Part shown: piece by piece, positions 47,479 through 56,211 of the stretch | Layout: every line of letters starts with the position of its first letter | Numbering within the stretch: position 1 is the first letter of the stretch | Assembly: GCF_003182135.1 (NCBI RefSeq) | Contig: NZ_QGTL01000009.1 | Coordinates: 1 to 64,000 of the forward strand | Length of the DNA: 64,000 nt | Direction: 5' to 3' | DNA from: Nocardia neocaledoniensis | Lineage (GTDB): Bacteria > Actinomycetota > Actinomycetes > Mycobacteriales > Mycobacteriaceae | Program-made: the position numbers and the translations under genes | The notes under the pieces: model-generated | The model's input: the letters and a program-made list of their open reading frames with translations, nothing else | What the model was told of the DNA's origin: nothing | Databases searched by the model: none

Positions 47479-48753
47479 GTGAACTCGTCCCCGCTGACGC
47501 CGGTCGTCACCACGCTGCGGCTCGGCCTGCATGTGCTGGTGACGGTGCTCGCCGTGGTCGTCGCGGTGCGGGCGGTGCTGCCGGGCGGGGGCGGGCACGG
47601 ATTCCTGGTGGTGGGGTTGGCGATCGTCTGGCTGGCCGTCTACTTCGCCGGTACCGAACTGCCGCGCCGCTCGGGTGATCGGCGGGTGCCGGGAGTTCCG
47701 CCTTCCGTTGGGGACGAGACCGCCTCTCGGGCAGGTCGCACATCGGCATCGCCTGCGAATCCGATGGCGCCGGTGTGGAATTCGTGGAGCGTGTGGGTGT
47801 GGCTGGCTTCGCTCACCGTCCTGTGGCTGGCGCTGCTCGCCCTCACCCCCGACGCGGTCTATCTCGCCTTCGGCCTGTTCTTCGTCTATCTGCATCTGCT
47901 GCCGAGGCCGTGGAGCCTGGTCGCGGTGGTGCTGGCCACGGCGGTCGGGGTGGTCGGGTTCGCGGCCCATCGCGGCTGGTCGGTGGGCGCGGTGGTCGGG
48001 CCGGTACTCGGCGCGGCCGTGGCCATCGGGATCGGGCTCGGGTATCAGGCGCTCCATCGCGAGGCGGTGGAGCGGGAGCGGTTGATCGACGAATTGCTCA
48101 GTACCAGGGCGGTTCTCGCCGAGCGTGAACGCACGGCGGGCAAGCTCGCCGAACGGGAGCGATTGGCCAAGGAGATCCACGACACCGTCGCCCAGGGGCT
48201 CAGCAGTATCCAATTGCTGTTGCACGCCGCGGAACAGGCCGCGCCGGATCACCCCGCACTGGACCGGATTCAGCTCGCGCGCGAGACCGCCGCCGCCGAC
48301 CTGGCCGAAACCCGCAGGCTCATCGACGAATTGGCGCCCGCCGCACTGGACGGTCAGTCGCTGGCCGAGGCCCTGGAACGGATCTGCGAGCGCGCCAGCT
48401 CGGCCACGCTGGCCACGCAACTGCTGGTGGAGGGCGAACCGGAACGGCTGCCCATGCCGATCGAGGCGGCCCTGGTGCGCATCGCGCAGAGCGCCGTCGC
48501 CAATGTCGTGCAGCACGCGGGCGCCGCGCGCATGCGGGTCACCCTCACCTACGACGACACCGACGTGCACCTCGATATCGTCGACGACGGCATCGGCATC
48601 GATGCCGAGATCCTGCGCAGGCCACGCTCCGGGGCATTCGGGCTGGCCGCCATGCGCAGTCGCGTCGAGCAGCAGGGCGGACGGATGACGATCGAATCGG
48701 AACCAGGGCACACAGCCGTCACCGTGTCCTTCCCGCTGGGCGCGGCCGCGTGA
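47479..48753 (+). CDS. NarL-type sensor histidine kinase
   Basis: A 424-residue kinase starting with GTG. Several membrane segments lie in the first 190 residues, interrupted by an unusual hydrophilic stretch of about 40 residues (about 63-102). The HisKA_3 dimerisation box is ERLAKEIHDTVAQGLSSI with phosphoacceptor His234. The C-terminal ATPase has DDGIGIDAEIL and FGLAAMRSRVEQQGGRM. The response regulator gene starts inside its stop codon. The signal is unknown; divergence from an FtsX/MacB exporter suggests envelope stress or an antimicrobial compound. Confidence 0.92.
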   Translation: MNSSPLTPVVTTLRLGLHVLVTVLAVVVAVRAVLPGGGGHGFLVVGLAIVWLAVYFAGTELPRRSGDRRVPGVPPSVGDETASRAGRTSASPANPMAPVWNSWSVWVWLASLTVLWLALLALTPDAVYLAFGLFFVYLHLLPRPWSLVAVVLATAVGVVGFAAHRGWSVGAVVGPVLGAAVAIGIGLGYQALHREAVERERLIDELLSTRAVLAERERTAGKLAERERLAKEIHDTVAQGLSSIQLLLHAAEQAAPDHPALDRIQLARETAAADLAETRRLIDELAPAALDGQSLAEALERICERASSATLATQLLVEGEPERLPMPIEAALVRIAQSAVANVVQHAGAARMRVTLTYDDTDVHLDIVDDGIGIDAEILRRPRSGAFGLAAMRSRVEQQGGRMTIESEPGHTAVTVSFPLGAAA

Positions 48754-49367
48754 TCCGGCTGCTGCTCGCCGACGACCACGCCATCGTGCGGGCCGGGCTG
48801 CGCGCCCTGCTCGAGGCGGCCGAGGACATCACCGTCGTCGGCGACGTCGCCGACGCCGACGCGGCGGTGGCCTTCTGCGCCGCGAACCCGGTCGACCTGG
48901 TGCTGATGGATCTGCGCTTCGGCGACGGCCGCACCGGCGCCTCCGCGACGGCGAGCCTGCGCGCGCTCGCCGATCCGCCCGAGGTCCTCGTGGTCACCAA
49001 CTACGACACCGACGCCGACATCCTCGGCGCCATCGAGGCGGGCGCCGTCGGCTACCTGCTCAAGGACACCCCGCCCACCGAGCTCCTCGCTGCGGTGCGC
49101 GCCGCGGCGGCGGGGGAGAGCGTGCTCTCGCCGACGGTCGCCTCGCGGCTGATGACCAGGGTCCGGCGCGCCGACACCACCCTGAGCCCGCGCGAGGTCG
49201 AGGTGCTGCGGCTGGTCGAGGCAGGCTTGTCCAACCGCGACATCGCCAAGCGGCTGTTCCTCAGCGAGACGACGGTGAAATCGCATCTGGTGCACATCTA
49301 CGCCAAGCTCGGGGTGAAGTCGCGGACCTCGGCCGTGGCGACCGCCCGTCAGCAGGGCGCGCTCTGA
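48750..49367 (+). CDS. NarL/FixJ-type response regulator
   Basis: A 205-residue two-domain regulator. Receiver: acidic DDH near the N-terminus, phosphoacceptor Asp54 in LVLMDLRFGDG, and Lys in YLLKDTPP. The C-terminal LuxR-type helix-turn-helix is LSPREVEVLRLVEAGLSNRD followed by LSETTVKSHLVHIYAKLGV. It starts with GTG overlapping the kinase stop by 4 bases, so the pair is translationally coupled. The likely target is the divergent exporter operon. Confidence 0.95.
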   Translation: MIRLLLADDHAIVRAGLRALLEAAEDITVVGDVADADAAVAFCAANPVDLVLMDLRFGDGRTGASATASLRALADPPEVLVVTNYDTDADILGAIEAGAVGYLLKDTPPTELLAAVRAAAAGESVLSPTVASRLMTRVRRADTTLSPREVEVLRLVEAGLSNRDIAKRLFLSETTVKSHLVHIYAKLGVKSRTSAVATARQQGAL

Positions 49368-49421
49368 CCTCCGGCGTTGCGGGGCGCTCGCCGGCGCGGA
49401 TGCGCGCCTAGGCTGGCCCGC

Positions 49422-49847
49422 ATGGCATCTCTCTCCGATTCCCGGGTGCGCGAGTTCCTCTCCCACGGCACACGAACGGGCAAGGTGGCCTACACCGGCG
49501 CCGACGGCCGTCCGCTCGTCACGCCGGTGTGGTTCATCGTCGAAGGTGACGAGCTGGTGTTCAACACCGGCAAGAGTTCGGCCAAGGCCAAGGCGTTCGC
49601 GCGCGATCCGCGCATCGCGGTGTGCGTGGATCTCGAGGAACCGCCGTACGGGCTGGTCACGGTGCAGGGCACGGTGACGGTCTCGGAGGACCTCGACGAA
49701 CTCGTGCGCACCGCCACCGCCATCGGCGGGCGCTACATGGGCGCCGATCGCGCGGAGGAGTTCGGCAAGCGCAACGGTGTGCCGGGCGAGCTCGTCGTCC
49801 GGGTGCGGCCGAGCAAGGTCACCGCGCACTTCGACATGACCGGCTAG
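49422..49847 (+). CDS. PPOX-class (pyridoxamine 5'-phosphate oxidase-like) FMN/F420-binding protein
   Basis: A 141-residue split-barrel flavoprotein. GKVAYTGADGRPLVTPVWFIVEGDELVF (about 21-48) and RIAVCVDLEEPPYGLVTVQG (about 66-85) are the strands of the pyridoxamine phosphate oxidase fold; KSSAKAKAFARDPR between them binds cofactor phosphate. Actinobacterial members of this size often use F420 or FMN to reduce small molecules. The exact cofactor and substrate cannot be read here. A likely single gene, 54 bases after the response regulator. Confidence 0.85.
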   Translation: MASLSDSRVREFLSHGTRTGKVAYTGADGRPLVTPVWFIVEGDELVFNTGKSSAKAKAFARDPRIAVCVDLEEPPYGLVTVQGTVTVSEDLDELVRTATAIGGRYMGADRAEEFGKRNGVPGELVVRVRPSKVTAHFDMTG

Positions 49848-49854
49848 CGCCTGG

Positions 49855-50598
49855 TCACCGCGGGGTCGGAACGCCGCCCTCCGGGAGGCCGGGAAGGCCG
49901 CCGTCCGGGATCGTCGTCGTGGCACCGGGGCTGCCGTCGACGGCGCCGGGGCCGGGGGTGCTCGGGTCGTACGGCGGCGGGTTGCGCCGGTCGAAGATCG
50001 GATTCGAGCACGTCGCGCCCGGTTCCGGTGTGGTGTAAGGGTTTTCGCGGAAGGCGACGATGAACTGGTCGATCCGTGGGTCGTCGGCGCTATCGAGCTT
50101 CAGCTGATGACCCCACGCCTGCAGCGAGATCGGCTCGGCCATCCCGGGAATCGGTGACATCAGGGTGTAGGGCCTGCTCTGGACCCGGGCGGCCAGCGCC
50201 GCGCGGGCGTCGCCGGTGACCCGGGCCGGGTCGTAGGCGATCCACACCGCCCCGTGCTCGAGCGAGTGCACCACGTTCTCGGTGCGGACGCCGGTGTCGT
50301 ACACGACGCCGTCGCAGGCCGCCCACGCGCTGTCGTGCGGACCGCCCAGCGGCGGCACGGCGGGATAGGCAACCCGCTGCGTGCTGGTCACGTGCAGGCC
50401 GGGTGGGAACTCGGTGATCGTCACGCCGGCGATCTCGCGGGACGGGTCCTGGTTGTCGGCGGACGGGGCGAAGGAGTCCATCGAGGTCGTGGCGGTGCCG
50501 TCGACCTTGTCGCCCAGCGCGCAGCCTGCCGCGAGCGCCGCGATCGCGAAAGCCGTTGCGGCGGTACGTGCCCCTCGTGTCGTGCCCCGATCGCGCAC
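49855..50598 (-). CDS. DUF3105-domain lipoprotein
   Basis: A 247-residue protein beginning with GTG behind AGGGGA. Signal: a short basic start, hydrophobic core and LAAGC lipobox (Cys about 26). The DUF3105 domain follows, recognisable by YDTGVRTENVVHSLEHGAVWI and the His residues in it. The C-terminal tail is Pro/Gly-rich. DUF3105 proteins are common in actinobacteria, with no established biochemical role. It ends 7 bases from the convergent PPOX gene. Confidence 0.88.
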   Translation of the reverse strand: MRDRGTTRGARTAATAFAIAALAAGCALGDKVDGTATTSMDSFAPSADNQDPSREIAGVTITEFPPGLHVTSTQRVAYPAVPPLGGPHDSAWAACDGVVYDTGVRTENVVHSLEHGAVWIAYDPARVTGDARAALAARVQSRPYTLMSPIPGMAEPISLQAWGHQLKLDSADDPRIDQFIVAFRENPYTTPEPGATCSNPIFDRRNPPPYDPSTPGPGAVDGSPGATTTIPDGGLPGLPEGGVPTPR

Positions 50599-50807
50599 TG
50601 CGTCCCCTGTCGTCGGGTCGGCGGTGTGCCGACGGGTCCGAACTTACTCGGCCGCGCGCCCCGCCACCCGACGACTGCCTGGCATGGCCCGCCCACCACC
50701 ACGATGACCTGCAGAAATGTGCGCGTCGCTGGCGGGTTGAGGCGACAACCACCGCTACCGTTTCGGCAAGTTTCGTAAGCAACGGCGCTGGCGAACGGAG
50801 TTCTGGC

Positions 50808-53800
50808 ATGGCCGGACGGGCTGCGGCTCACGCGTGGATGGCCGTTTTTCTCGGTGTGGTGCTCGTCCTCGGCACCGCGACTCTCGCGCGGTCCCAGCCA
50901 CCCGGCCCGGCCGCCGCGCGCACGTCCGACCATTTCGACGACCCGGAATCCGGCCTGTCGATCGACGTGTTCTATTGCTCCGACCGGACCCAGACCTACC
51001 GGGTTCCCGCCGGCACCACGAGCCTCTACATCGAGGCGGTCGGTGGCCAGGGGCAGACGCCGAATCCGAACTTCACCGGCATCGGCGGCCTCGGCGGGCA
51101 GGTCAGCGGTGGCCTGCGGGTGACGCCGGAGCAGGAGTTCCAGGTGCAGGTCGGGTGCGCGGGCGGGGAGAACGGCGGCTTCTCGCCGTACGCGTCCGGC
51201 GGCGCCAGGGGCGAAGCCGTCGATCAGCTGACGAACTTCGGCACGGTCTACTCGAGCGGCTGGAACGGTGGCGGCGGCGGTGGCGCCTCGGCCGTGCTCG
51301 GACCCGACGACGCGCCGGTGCTGGTCGCGGGCGGCGGTGGCGGGGCGGGCGGCAACGCGCCCGACTGCTTCTCCGTGTCGCCCGTGCAGGATTCGACGTT
51401 CTTCTACTGCGGCGGCGGTTCCCGCCGCGACGGCGGTGACGGTGGCGACGGCAGCGCGGCGGTCGGCTGGCAGGAGGGCCCGCCGTGGACCGGCGGCGCG
51501 GGCGAGAACAATCCGGCGGGCACCACGCCGAGCGGGCTCACCTGCGGTGGTCCGCGCACGGGCGGCGCGGGCGGCACGTTCGACAAGACCGGTGGTGGGG
51601 GCGGCGGTGGCGGCGGTGGCGGCGGCTACCTCGGCGGCGCCGGGCAGGGCGGCGGCTGCGGCGGCGCGGCGGCGCCGGAGACCCCCATCTCGCACGGTCC
51701 GCACGCCGCGCCGGGCGCGGGCGGCGCGGGCGGCGGCGGTGGCACCTCGTACGCGTCGCCGAGCCTGTCGAAGGCGAGTGTGACCACCGCGTCGGTCTCC
51801 GGCGACGGGTACGTCCTGTTCCTCACCTCCGCCGACGGCGTCCGGACCACGACCTTCGGCGTGCACGGCGAGTCCGCGCAGTACTACTGCGTCGGCGACG
51901 GCGTGGACGAGATCTTCGCCGACGTGCTCGGCGGGTCGGGCGCGGGCGGCGGGCACGACTTCGGCGATGTCGGCACCGGTGGCGCGGGCAGCGGGGTGCA
52001 GGCGGTGATCGCCGTGCAGGAACGCAAACAGCTCAAGATCGACGTCGGCCACTACGGCGGGCCCGACGGCGGCTGGGGCTACGGGATCGGCGGCGATCGC
52101 GGCACTGCGGATTCCGGCGCCTCCTACAGCGGTGCGGGCGGCGGTGGCGCGTCGGCCGTGAGCCAGAACGGCGCCGACTGCGGCACCCGGCCGTCGTCGC
52201 AGAACCGGCCGATCGTCGTCGCGGGTGGCGGCGGTGGCGGCGGTGGCAACGGCTTCAGCGCGGACGGCGGCGACGGCGGCACCGGCGGACCCCAGCCGGG
52301 CGACGGCACCAGCGGCGGTTTCGGCGGTGGTTTCGGCGGCGAGGGCGGCAGCGAGCACGGCACGCACGGCGGGCACGCCACCGGCAGTTCCACCGGCGGT
52401 GGTGGTGGCGGCGGTGGTGGCGGCAGCCACGGCGGCGGCAAGGGCCACGGCGCGCAGGACGGCAACGACGGTGGCGGTGGTGGCGGTGGCGGCGGCGAAT
52501 CCGTCGTCGACAGCGTCGCGAACCAGCCGCCGCACTTCTACAACGGGCCCGACGGCAGTCACGGCAATCGGGATCGGCTCAACGAGGGCAAGGTCCAGCT
52601 GATCGTGCCGATCCCCTCGAAACGCAGCCGGGTGGAGCTGATCTCGGGCAACAGCCAGAGCGCCTACTCGGGTCAGCCGTTCGCCGAACCACTGCGGGTG
52701 CGGTTCGTCGACGCGATCCACGGACCGCAGGCGGGCAAGTCGATCACCTTCGCCATGCCCGCCGGTCAACCGCCCGCCGCCGTGTTCGACAACGGCAGCG
52801 ACACCATCCGGGCCACCACCGACGCCGACGGCTACGCCGAGGTGAACCTGTCCGCGCTGGACGCGACCCGGCAGGGCGAGCTGCCCGGCGGCTTCCTGGT
52901 CGACGCCTCGGCCACCGATGACCCGGCCCACCTGATCGGCGGCGCGGTGTTCCGGCTGCACGACGCCCAGGTGCCGACCGAGATCGCGGTGACCACGAGC
53001 GCGCCGAACCACGTCGCCCAGGTCGGGGAGCCGGTCAGCTTCAGCGCGAAGGTGAGTCAGAAGCCGGGCACCACACCGCCGTTCGGGACGCCCGAGGGGC
53101 ACGTGCGCTTCGAGATCGACGGCGTCGCGACGCCGGGGCCGATCGAACTGGTCGACGGTGTCGCGACGCTGCCCGCGATCGACGGGCTGCGGCCCGGCGC
53201 CCACCACGTGCTCGCCACGTATCTGGCCGACGACCCGAGCCGGGTTTTCGCACCGGTCTTCGGCAGTGTCGGGGTGCTGGTGCAGACGGTGAAGGTGCCC
53301 ACCGAGGTCCATCTGACGCTGCCACCGCCGCCGGTGCTCGCCGGCGCGGTCGTCGGCGCCACCGTCACCGTGCCGACGCCGAAGCCGGACGCGCCGAACC
53401 CCACCGGCGCGATCCAGTTCTCGCAGAACGGGTCCCCGCTGGGCGACCCCGTGGACATCGGCGCGGACGGCACCGCGAGTTCGCCGCCGCTGCGGGCGGG
53501 CAGGGGCACTGTCGAGGTGCACTACCTCGGTGACGAGGTCTACGAACAGTCGACCGGACGCGCCGAGCTCACCGTCTACTCGGCGACCTCGACGACGACG
53601 GTGAGCGCGAACCACAACCCGGTCACCTACTTCGAGCAACTCGACCTCACCGCCACGGTGACCCGCGACCCCGCCGGCGAGATCGACACCGGCACCGTCC
53701 AGTTCGCCGCCGACGGCAAGCCGCTCGGCGCGCCGGTCCCGGTCGACAACGGCATCGCCATCGCCCGGAACGTCGACGTCTCGCATCTCGGGTTCGGCAC

Positions 53801-54275
53801 CCATCTGGTCACGGCCGACTATTCCGGCGACAGCGAGTCCGGGGTGGCGCCGAGCCGCGGCACGATGACGCTGTGGGTGCTGAAGGCGGGCCAGTCACCG
53901 GGCGACCACCCGGCCGATATCGGCGTCCACCTGGACGTGCCGCGCACGGCCGACCCCGGCTCCCGGGTGACGGCGACGGTCACCGTCACCAATGTCGGCG
54001 GCAGGCAGGCGACCGGCGTCGAAGCCAGGCTCTCGACCCAGGGCTGGGCCCGCCTGCTCGATCCCGGCGGCGGCGAGACCCAGCCGACGCACCTCCGGTT
54101 CCGCCTCCCCACCCTGGAAGCGGGCGAGACGAGGACCTACACCGTCGTCTTCGAGGCACCCCGCCGCCTGTCCCTGATCACCTCGTTCCTGCACGCCTCG
54201 ACCACGAGCACCGACATGAACCCGGCCAACAACCTCCACCTCGCCTCCACCTTCGTCCGCACTGCGATGAGCTGA
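50808..54275 (+). CDS. Large secreted glycine-rich protein with Ig-like repeats
   Basis: 1155 residues, starting at ATG 50808 behind CGGAG. A signal peptide covers about 1-28 (AVFLGVVLVLGTATLARSQ). Two related glycine-rich domains follow (about 52-345 and 355-590), each opening with a Cys-containing strand (FYCSDRT, QYYCVGD) and full of GGGG runs, resembling the Gly_rich/ALK-ligand-binding family. Then come an invasin-like Ig domain (about 608-715), two or three Big-type Ig repeats (from about 723, 832, 927) and a DUF11/CARDB-like end (about 1038-1155). No LPXTG, membrane anchor or catalytic motif is seen, so it is probably released or held noncovalently at the cell surface. Adhesion is inferred. 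The gene stands alone, 209 bases after a divergent DUF3105 gene. Confidence 0.85.
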   Translation: MAGRAAAHAWMAVFLGVVLVLGTATLARSQPPGPAAARTSDHFDDPESGLSIDVFYCSDRTQTYRVPAGTTSLYIEAVGGQGQTPNPNFTGIGGLGGQVSGGLRVTPEQEFQVQVGCAGGENGGFSPYASGGARGEAVDQLTNFGTVYSSGWNGGGGGGASAVLGPDDAPVLVAGGGGGAGGNAPDCFSVSPVQDSTFFYCGGGSRRDGGDGGDGSAAVGWQEGPPWTGGAGENNPAGTTPSGLTCGGPRTGGAGGTFDKTGGGGGGGGGGGGYLGGAGQGGGCGGAAAPETPISHGPHAAPGAGGAGGGGGTSYASPSLSKASVTTASVSGDGYVLFLTSADGVRTTTFGVHGESAQYYCVGDGVDEIFADVLGGSGAGGGHDFGDVGTGGAGSGVQAVIAVQERKQLKIDVGHYGGPDGGWGYGIGGDRGTADSGASYSGAGGGGASAVSQNGADCGTRPSSQNRPIVVAGGGGGGGGNGFSADGGDGGTGGPQPGDGTSGGFGGGFGGEGGSEHGTHGGHATGSSTGGGGGGGGGGSHGGGKGHGAQDGNDGGGGGGGGGESVVDSVANQPPHFYNGPDGSHGNRDRLNEGKVQLIVPIPSKRSRVELISGNSQSAYSGQPFAEPLRVRFVDAIHGPQAGKSITFAMPAGQPPAAVFDNGSDTIRATTDADGYAEVNLSALDATRQGELPGGFLVDASATDDPAHLIGGAVFRLHDAQVPTEIAVTTSAPNHVAQVGEPVSFSAKVSQKPGTTPPFGTPEGHVRFEIDGVATPGPIELVDGVATLPAIDGLRPGAHHVLATYLADDPSRVFAPVFGSVGVLVQTVKVPTEVHLTLPPPPVLAGAVVGATVTVPTPKPDAPNPTGAIQFSQNGSPLGDPVDIGADGTASSPPLRAGRGTVEVHYLGDEVYEQSTGRAELTVYSATSTTTVSANHNPVTYFEQLDLTATVTRDPAGEIDTGTVQFAADGKPLGAPVPVDNGIAIARNVDVSHLGFGTHLVTADYSGDSESGVAPSRGTMTLWVLKAGQSPGDHPADIGVHLDVPRTADPGSRVTATVTVTNVGGRQATGVEARLSTQGWARLLDPGGGETQPTHLRFRLPTLEAGETRTYTVVFEAPRRLSLITSFLHASTTSTDMNPANNLHLASTFVRTAMS

Positions 54276-54314
54276 GACGTGACCGTGGTACGAAAATGTG
54301 TCACAATCGCTGAC

Positions 54315-54614
54315 ATGGCCACAGTTCCGGTACGCGAGCTCTCGCATCACACCGCACGGTGCCTCGCCCTCGTCAAGGCGGGCGAAGCCGTCGACATCAC
54401 CGAGCGCGGGCGCGTCATCGGCCGGATCGTTCCGGTCGAGCCGGAGGACGACGCGCGAGCGCGGCTGATCGCGCATGGTCGCGTGCGCCCGGCGACCAGG
54501 GGTCGTGCCGAACTACTGGCACAGCTGCGCCGCGAGGCCGCCGGTGCGACCACCGACGAGGACAATGCGGTCAGCGACGCGCTCCAGGACCTTCGCGACG
54601 GTGAACGCTACTGA
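54315..54614 (+). CDS. Phd/YefM-type antitoxin
   Basis: A 99-residue protein. The N-terminal part VPVRELSHHTARCLALVKAGEAVDITERGRVIGRIVPVEP has the Phd/YefM DNA-binding fold; the C-terminal half is acidic and would wrap the toxin. TGTG-T-CACA at about 54295-54303 just upstream may be its operator. The stop and the toxin ATG share bases (TGATG). I chose the ATG at 54315 over in-frame upstream starts because the conserved domain begins there. Confidence 0.9.
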   Translation: MATVPVRELSHHTARCLALVKAGEAVDITERGRVIGRIVPVEPEDDARARLIAHGRVRPATRGRAELLAQLRREAAGATTDEDNAVSDALQDLRDGERY

Positions 54615-55015
54615 TGCTCTACTTCGATACGAGCGCGTTGGTGAAGCTGGTCCACCGCGAACGCGAGACCGATGCCCTGGTGGATTGGCTCGTGGATCGG
54701 TCGGAGGTGCCGTGGATGACCTCGGCGTTGACCGAAGTCGAGCTGGTTCGAGCCGTCCGGGTCGCCGCTCCGCAGGATCTGGTCAGCGTCCCCGGCGTGC
54801 TGGCGCGGGTCGATCGGATCGACATCGACCCGATCGTCCGGGCGAACGCCGCCGCGGTGAGTCCGCCGACGGTTCGTAGTCTCGACGCGATCCACCTGGC
54901 GACCGCGCAGGAACTGTCCGCCGATCTCGACGCCTTCCTCACGTTCGACAAGCGGCTGGGCGAAGCGGCGGAGCTGGCCGGGCTCGTCTGGATGTCCCCG
55001 GGAGCCGCCCGATGA
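54614..55015 (+). CDS. vapC: VapC-type PIN-domain toxin ribonuclease
   Basis: A 133-residue PIN-domain protein. Visible acidic residues are Asp5 in YFDTSALVKL, Glu in LTEVELVRAV (about 40-49), Asp in SLDAIHLATAQEL (about 89-101) and FDKRL near the C-terminus. Together these form the Mg-dependent RNase site. It is coupled to the Phd-type antitoxin. It is distinct in sequence from the other VapC in this window, so the two modules are not recent copies. Target RNA unknown. Confidence 0.92.
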   Translation: MLYFDTSALVKLVHRERETDALVDWLVDRSEVPWMTSALTEVELVRAVRVAAPQDLVSVPGVLARVDRIDIDPIVRANAAAVSPPTVRSLDAIHLATAQELSADLDAFLTFDKRLGEAAELAGLVWMSPGAAR

Positions 55016-55049
55016 ACCGGTTGCCGCGTCACGCGGAGGGTCGCGCGTC

Positions 55050-55805
55050 ATGACTGTGCACTTCATCGGGGCCGGCCCCGGCGCGGCCGATCTGCTGACG
55101 GTGCGCGCGGTGAACCTGCTGCGGGAGAGCCCGGTCTGTCTGTACGCGGGGACCTATCTGGACCCCGACGTGCTGGCGCATTGCGCGCCGGAGGCCGAGT
55201 TGATCGATACGCAGGGGCTGGATCTGGACCAGATCACCGCGCATCTCGTCGCCGCGCACGCGGCGGGCAAGGACGTGGCACGGCTGTGCTCGGGTGACCC
55301 GTCGCTGTACTCGGCCGTCACCGAGCAGACCCGGCGGCTCGACGCGCACGGCGTGCCCTGGGACATCACCCCCGGCGTGCCCGCCTACGCGGCCGCGGCG
55401 GCCGTTCTCGGCGCCGAACTGACCGTCCCCGAGGTCGCCCAGTCGGTGATCCTGACCCGCACCCAGGCCCGCTCCACCGCCATGCCACCCGGCGAGGCCC
55501 TCGCGAACTTCGCCGCCACCGGCGCCACCCTCGCCCTGCACCTGGCGATCACCCGCATCCGCCCCCTCGCCGAAGAACTGTCCGCCGACTACGGCCCGGA
55601 TTGCCCCGTCGCCGTCGTCTACCGCGCCAGCCAGCCCGAACAACTGGTCCTGCGCGGCACCCTCACCGACATCGCCGACCAGGTCGAGTCCGCCGGCCTC
55701 CGCCAAGCCGCGATCATCCTCGTCGGCCGCGCCATGACCACCGGCATCGACTGCGCCCAGTCGCACCTTTACGACCCGGCGCGGGTTCGTCCGCCGATAA
55801 GCTGA
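55050..55805 (+). CDS. cobM: Precorrin-4 C11-methyltransferase
   Basis: A 251-residue SAM-dependent tetrapyrrole methylase. VHFIGAGPGAADLLTVRAVNLL (3-24) is the SAM-binding start, LCSGDPSLYSAVTEQ the second motif and ITPGVPAYAAAAAVLGAELTVPE the CobM-specific segment. It methylates C11 of precorrin-4 in aerobic cobalamin synthesis. No other cob gene lies in the window, so it is isolated here or at the edge of a split cluster. A GCGGAGGG ribosome site lies about 9 bases before the ATG. I find no cobalamin riboswitch upstream. Confidence 0.95.
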   Translation: MTVHFIGAGPGAADLLTVRAVNLLRESPVCLYAGTYLDPDVLAHCAPEAELIDTQGLDLDQITAHLVAAHAAGKDVARLCSGDPSLYSAVTEQTRRLDAHGVPWDITPGVPAYAAAAAVLGAELTVPEVAQSVILTRTQARSTAMPPGEALANFAATGATLALHLAITRIRPLAEELSADYGPDCPVAVVYRASQPEQLVLRGTLTDIADQVESAGLRQAAIILVGRAMTTGIDCAQSHLYDPARVRPPIS

Positions 55806-55885
55806 CACCGACCGGTTGGTGTGATCCACGCCTCGATTCCCGTGCTCACGAATGGGTCCCCGAACGATGTGAGAACACCGACAAG

Positions 55886-55901
55886 CGTCAGCAAACTGAC
55901 G
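55886..55901. terminator. Inverted repeat downstream of cobM
   Basis: CGTCAG-CAAA-CTGACG is a perfect hairpin with a 4-base loop, without a following T run. It lies 80 bases after cobM and may stop its transcript. The stretch 55806-56211 holds no gene that I can support. Confidence 0.4.
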
Positions 55902-56120
55902 TCGGCGGCCCTACCTGGCCCGATGTGCGACAGCTATGGAGGTGGTTGGTTGCCGGGCGAGCGCACCGGTAGATTGGTGCGATGGTTTGCGACGAGCACA
56001 CCGGCGCTGCCGGTCCGGCGGTCATGAGCATGGTCTCGGCCATGTAACAAGACCGGACGGCCTGACAGATAGTGCCAATGGACATTTTTTGCCTGATTGA
56101 TTTCGAGAATTGAACCCGAG

Positions 56121-56159
56121 ACGCAGGCGCCACGCTAGTTCTGGCTGAGGCGCCTGCGT
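56121..56159. promoter_or_regulatory. Perfect 11-base inverted repeat upstream of NRPS 2
   Basis: ACGCAGGCGCC at 56121-56131 and GGCGCCTGCGT at 56149-56159 are exact reverse complements, 17 bases apart. They end about 50 bases before the probable start of the second NRPS. It could be a regulator site or a stable hairpin in the mRNA leader. Confidence 0.5.
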
Positions 56160-56211
56160 TCCGGTGTCGTCGGGGAGCGCCTACCCAGGTGTTCCGGAAG
56201 CGAGGTTTGGG

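Noticed and set aside
51590..52500. PE_PGRS-type protein
   Set aside because: The glycine-rich segments lack the PE head and the GGA/GGN nonapeptide pattern. A conventional signal peptide and Ig-like repeats are present.
55806..56211. A cobalamin riboswitch or a small gene between cobM and NRPS 2
   Set aside because: No B12-box-like sequence is seen, and open frames here have no ribosome site or recognisable product. Only inverted repeats are supported.
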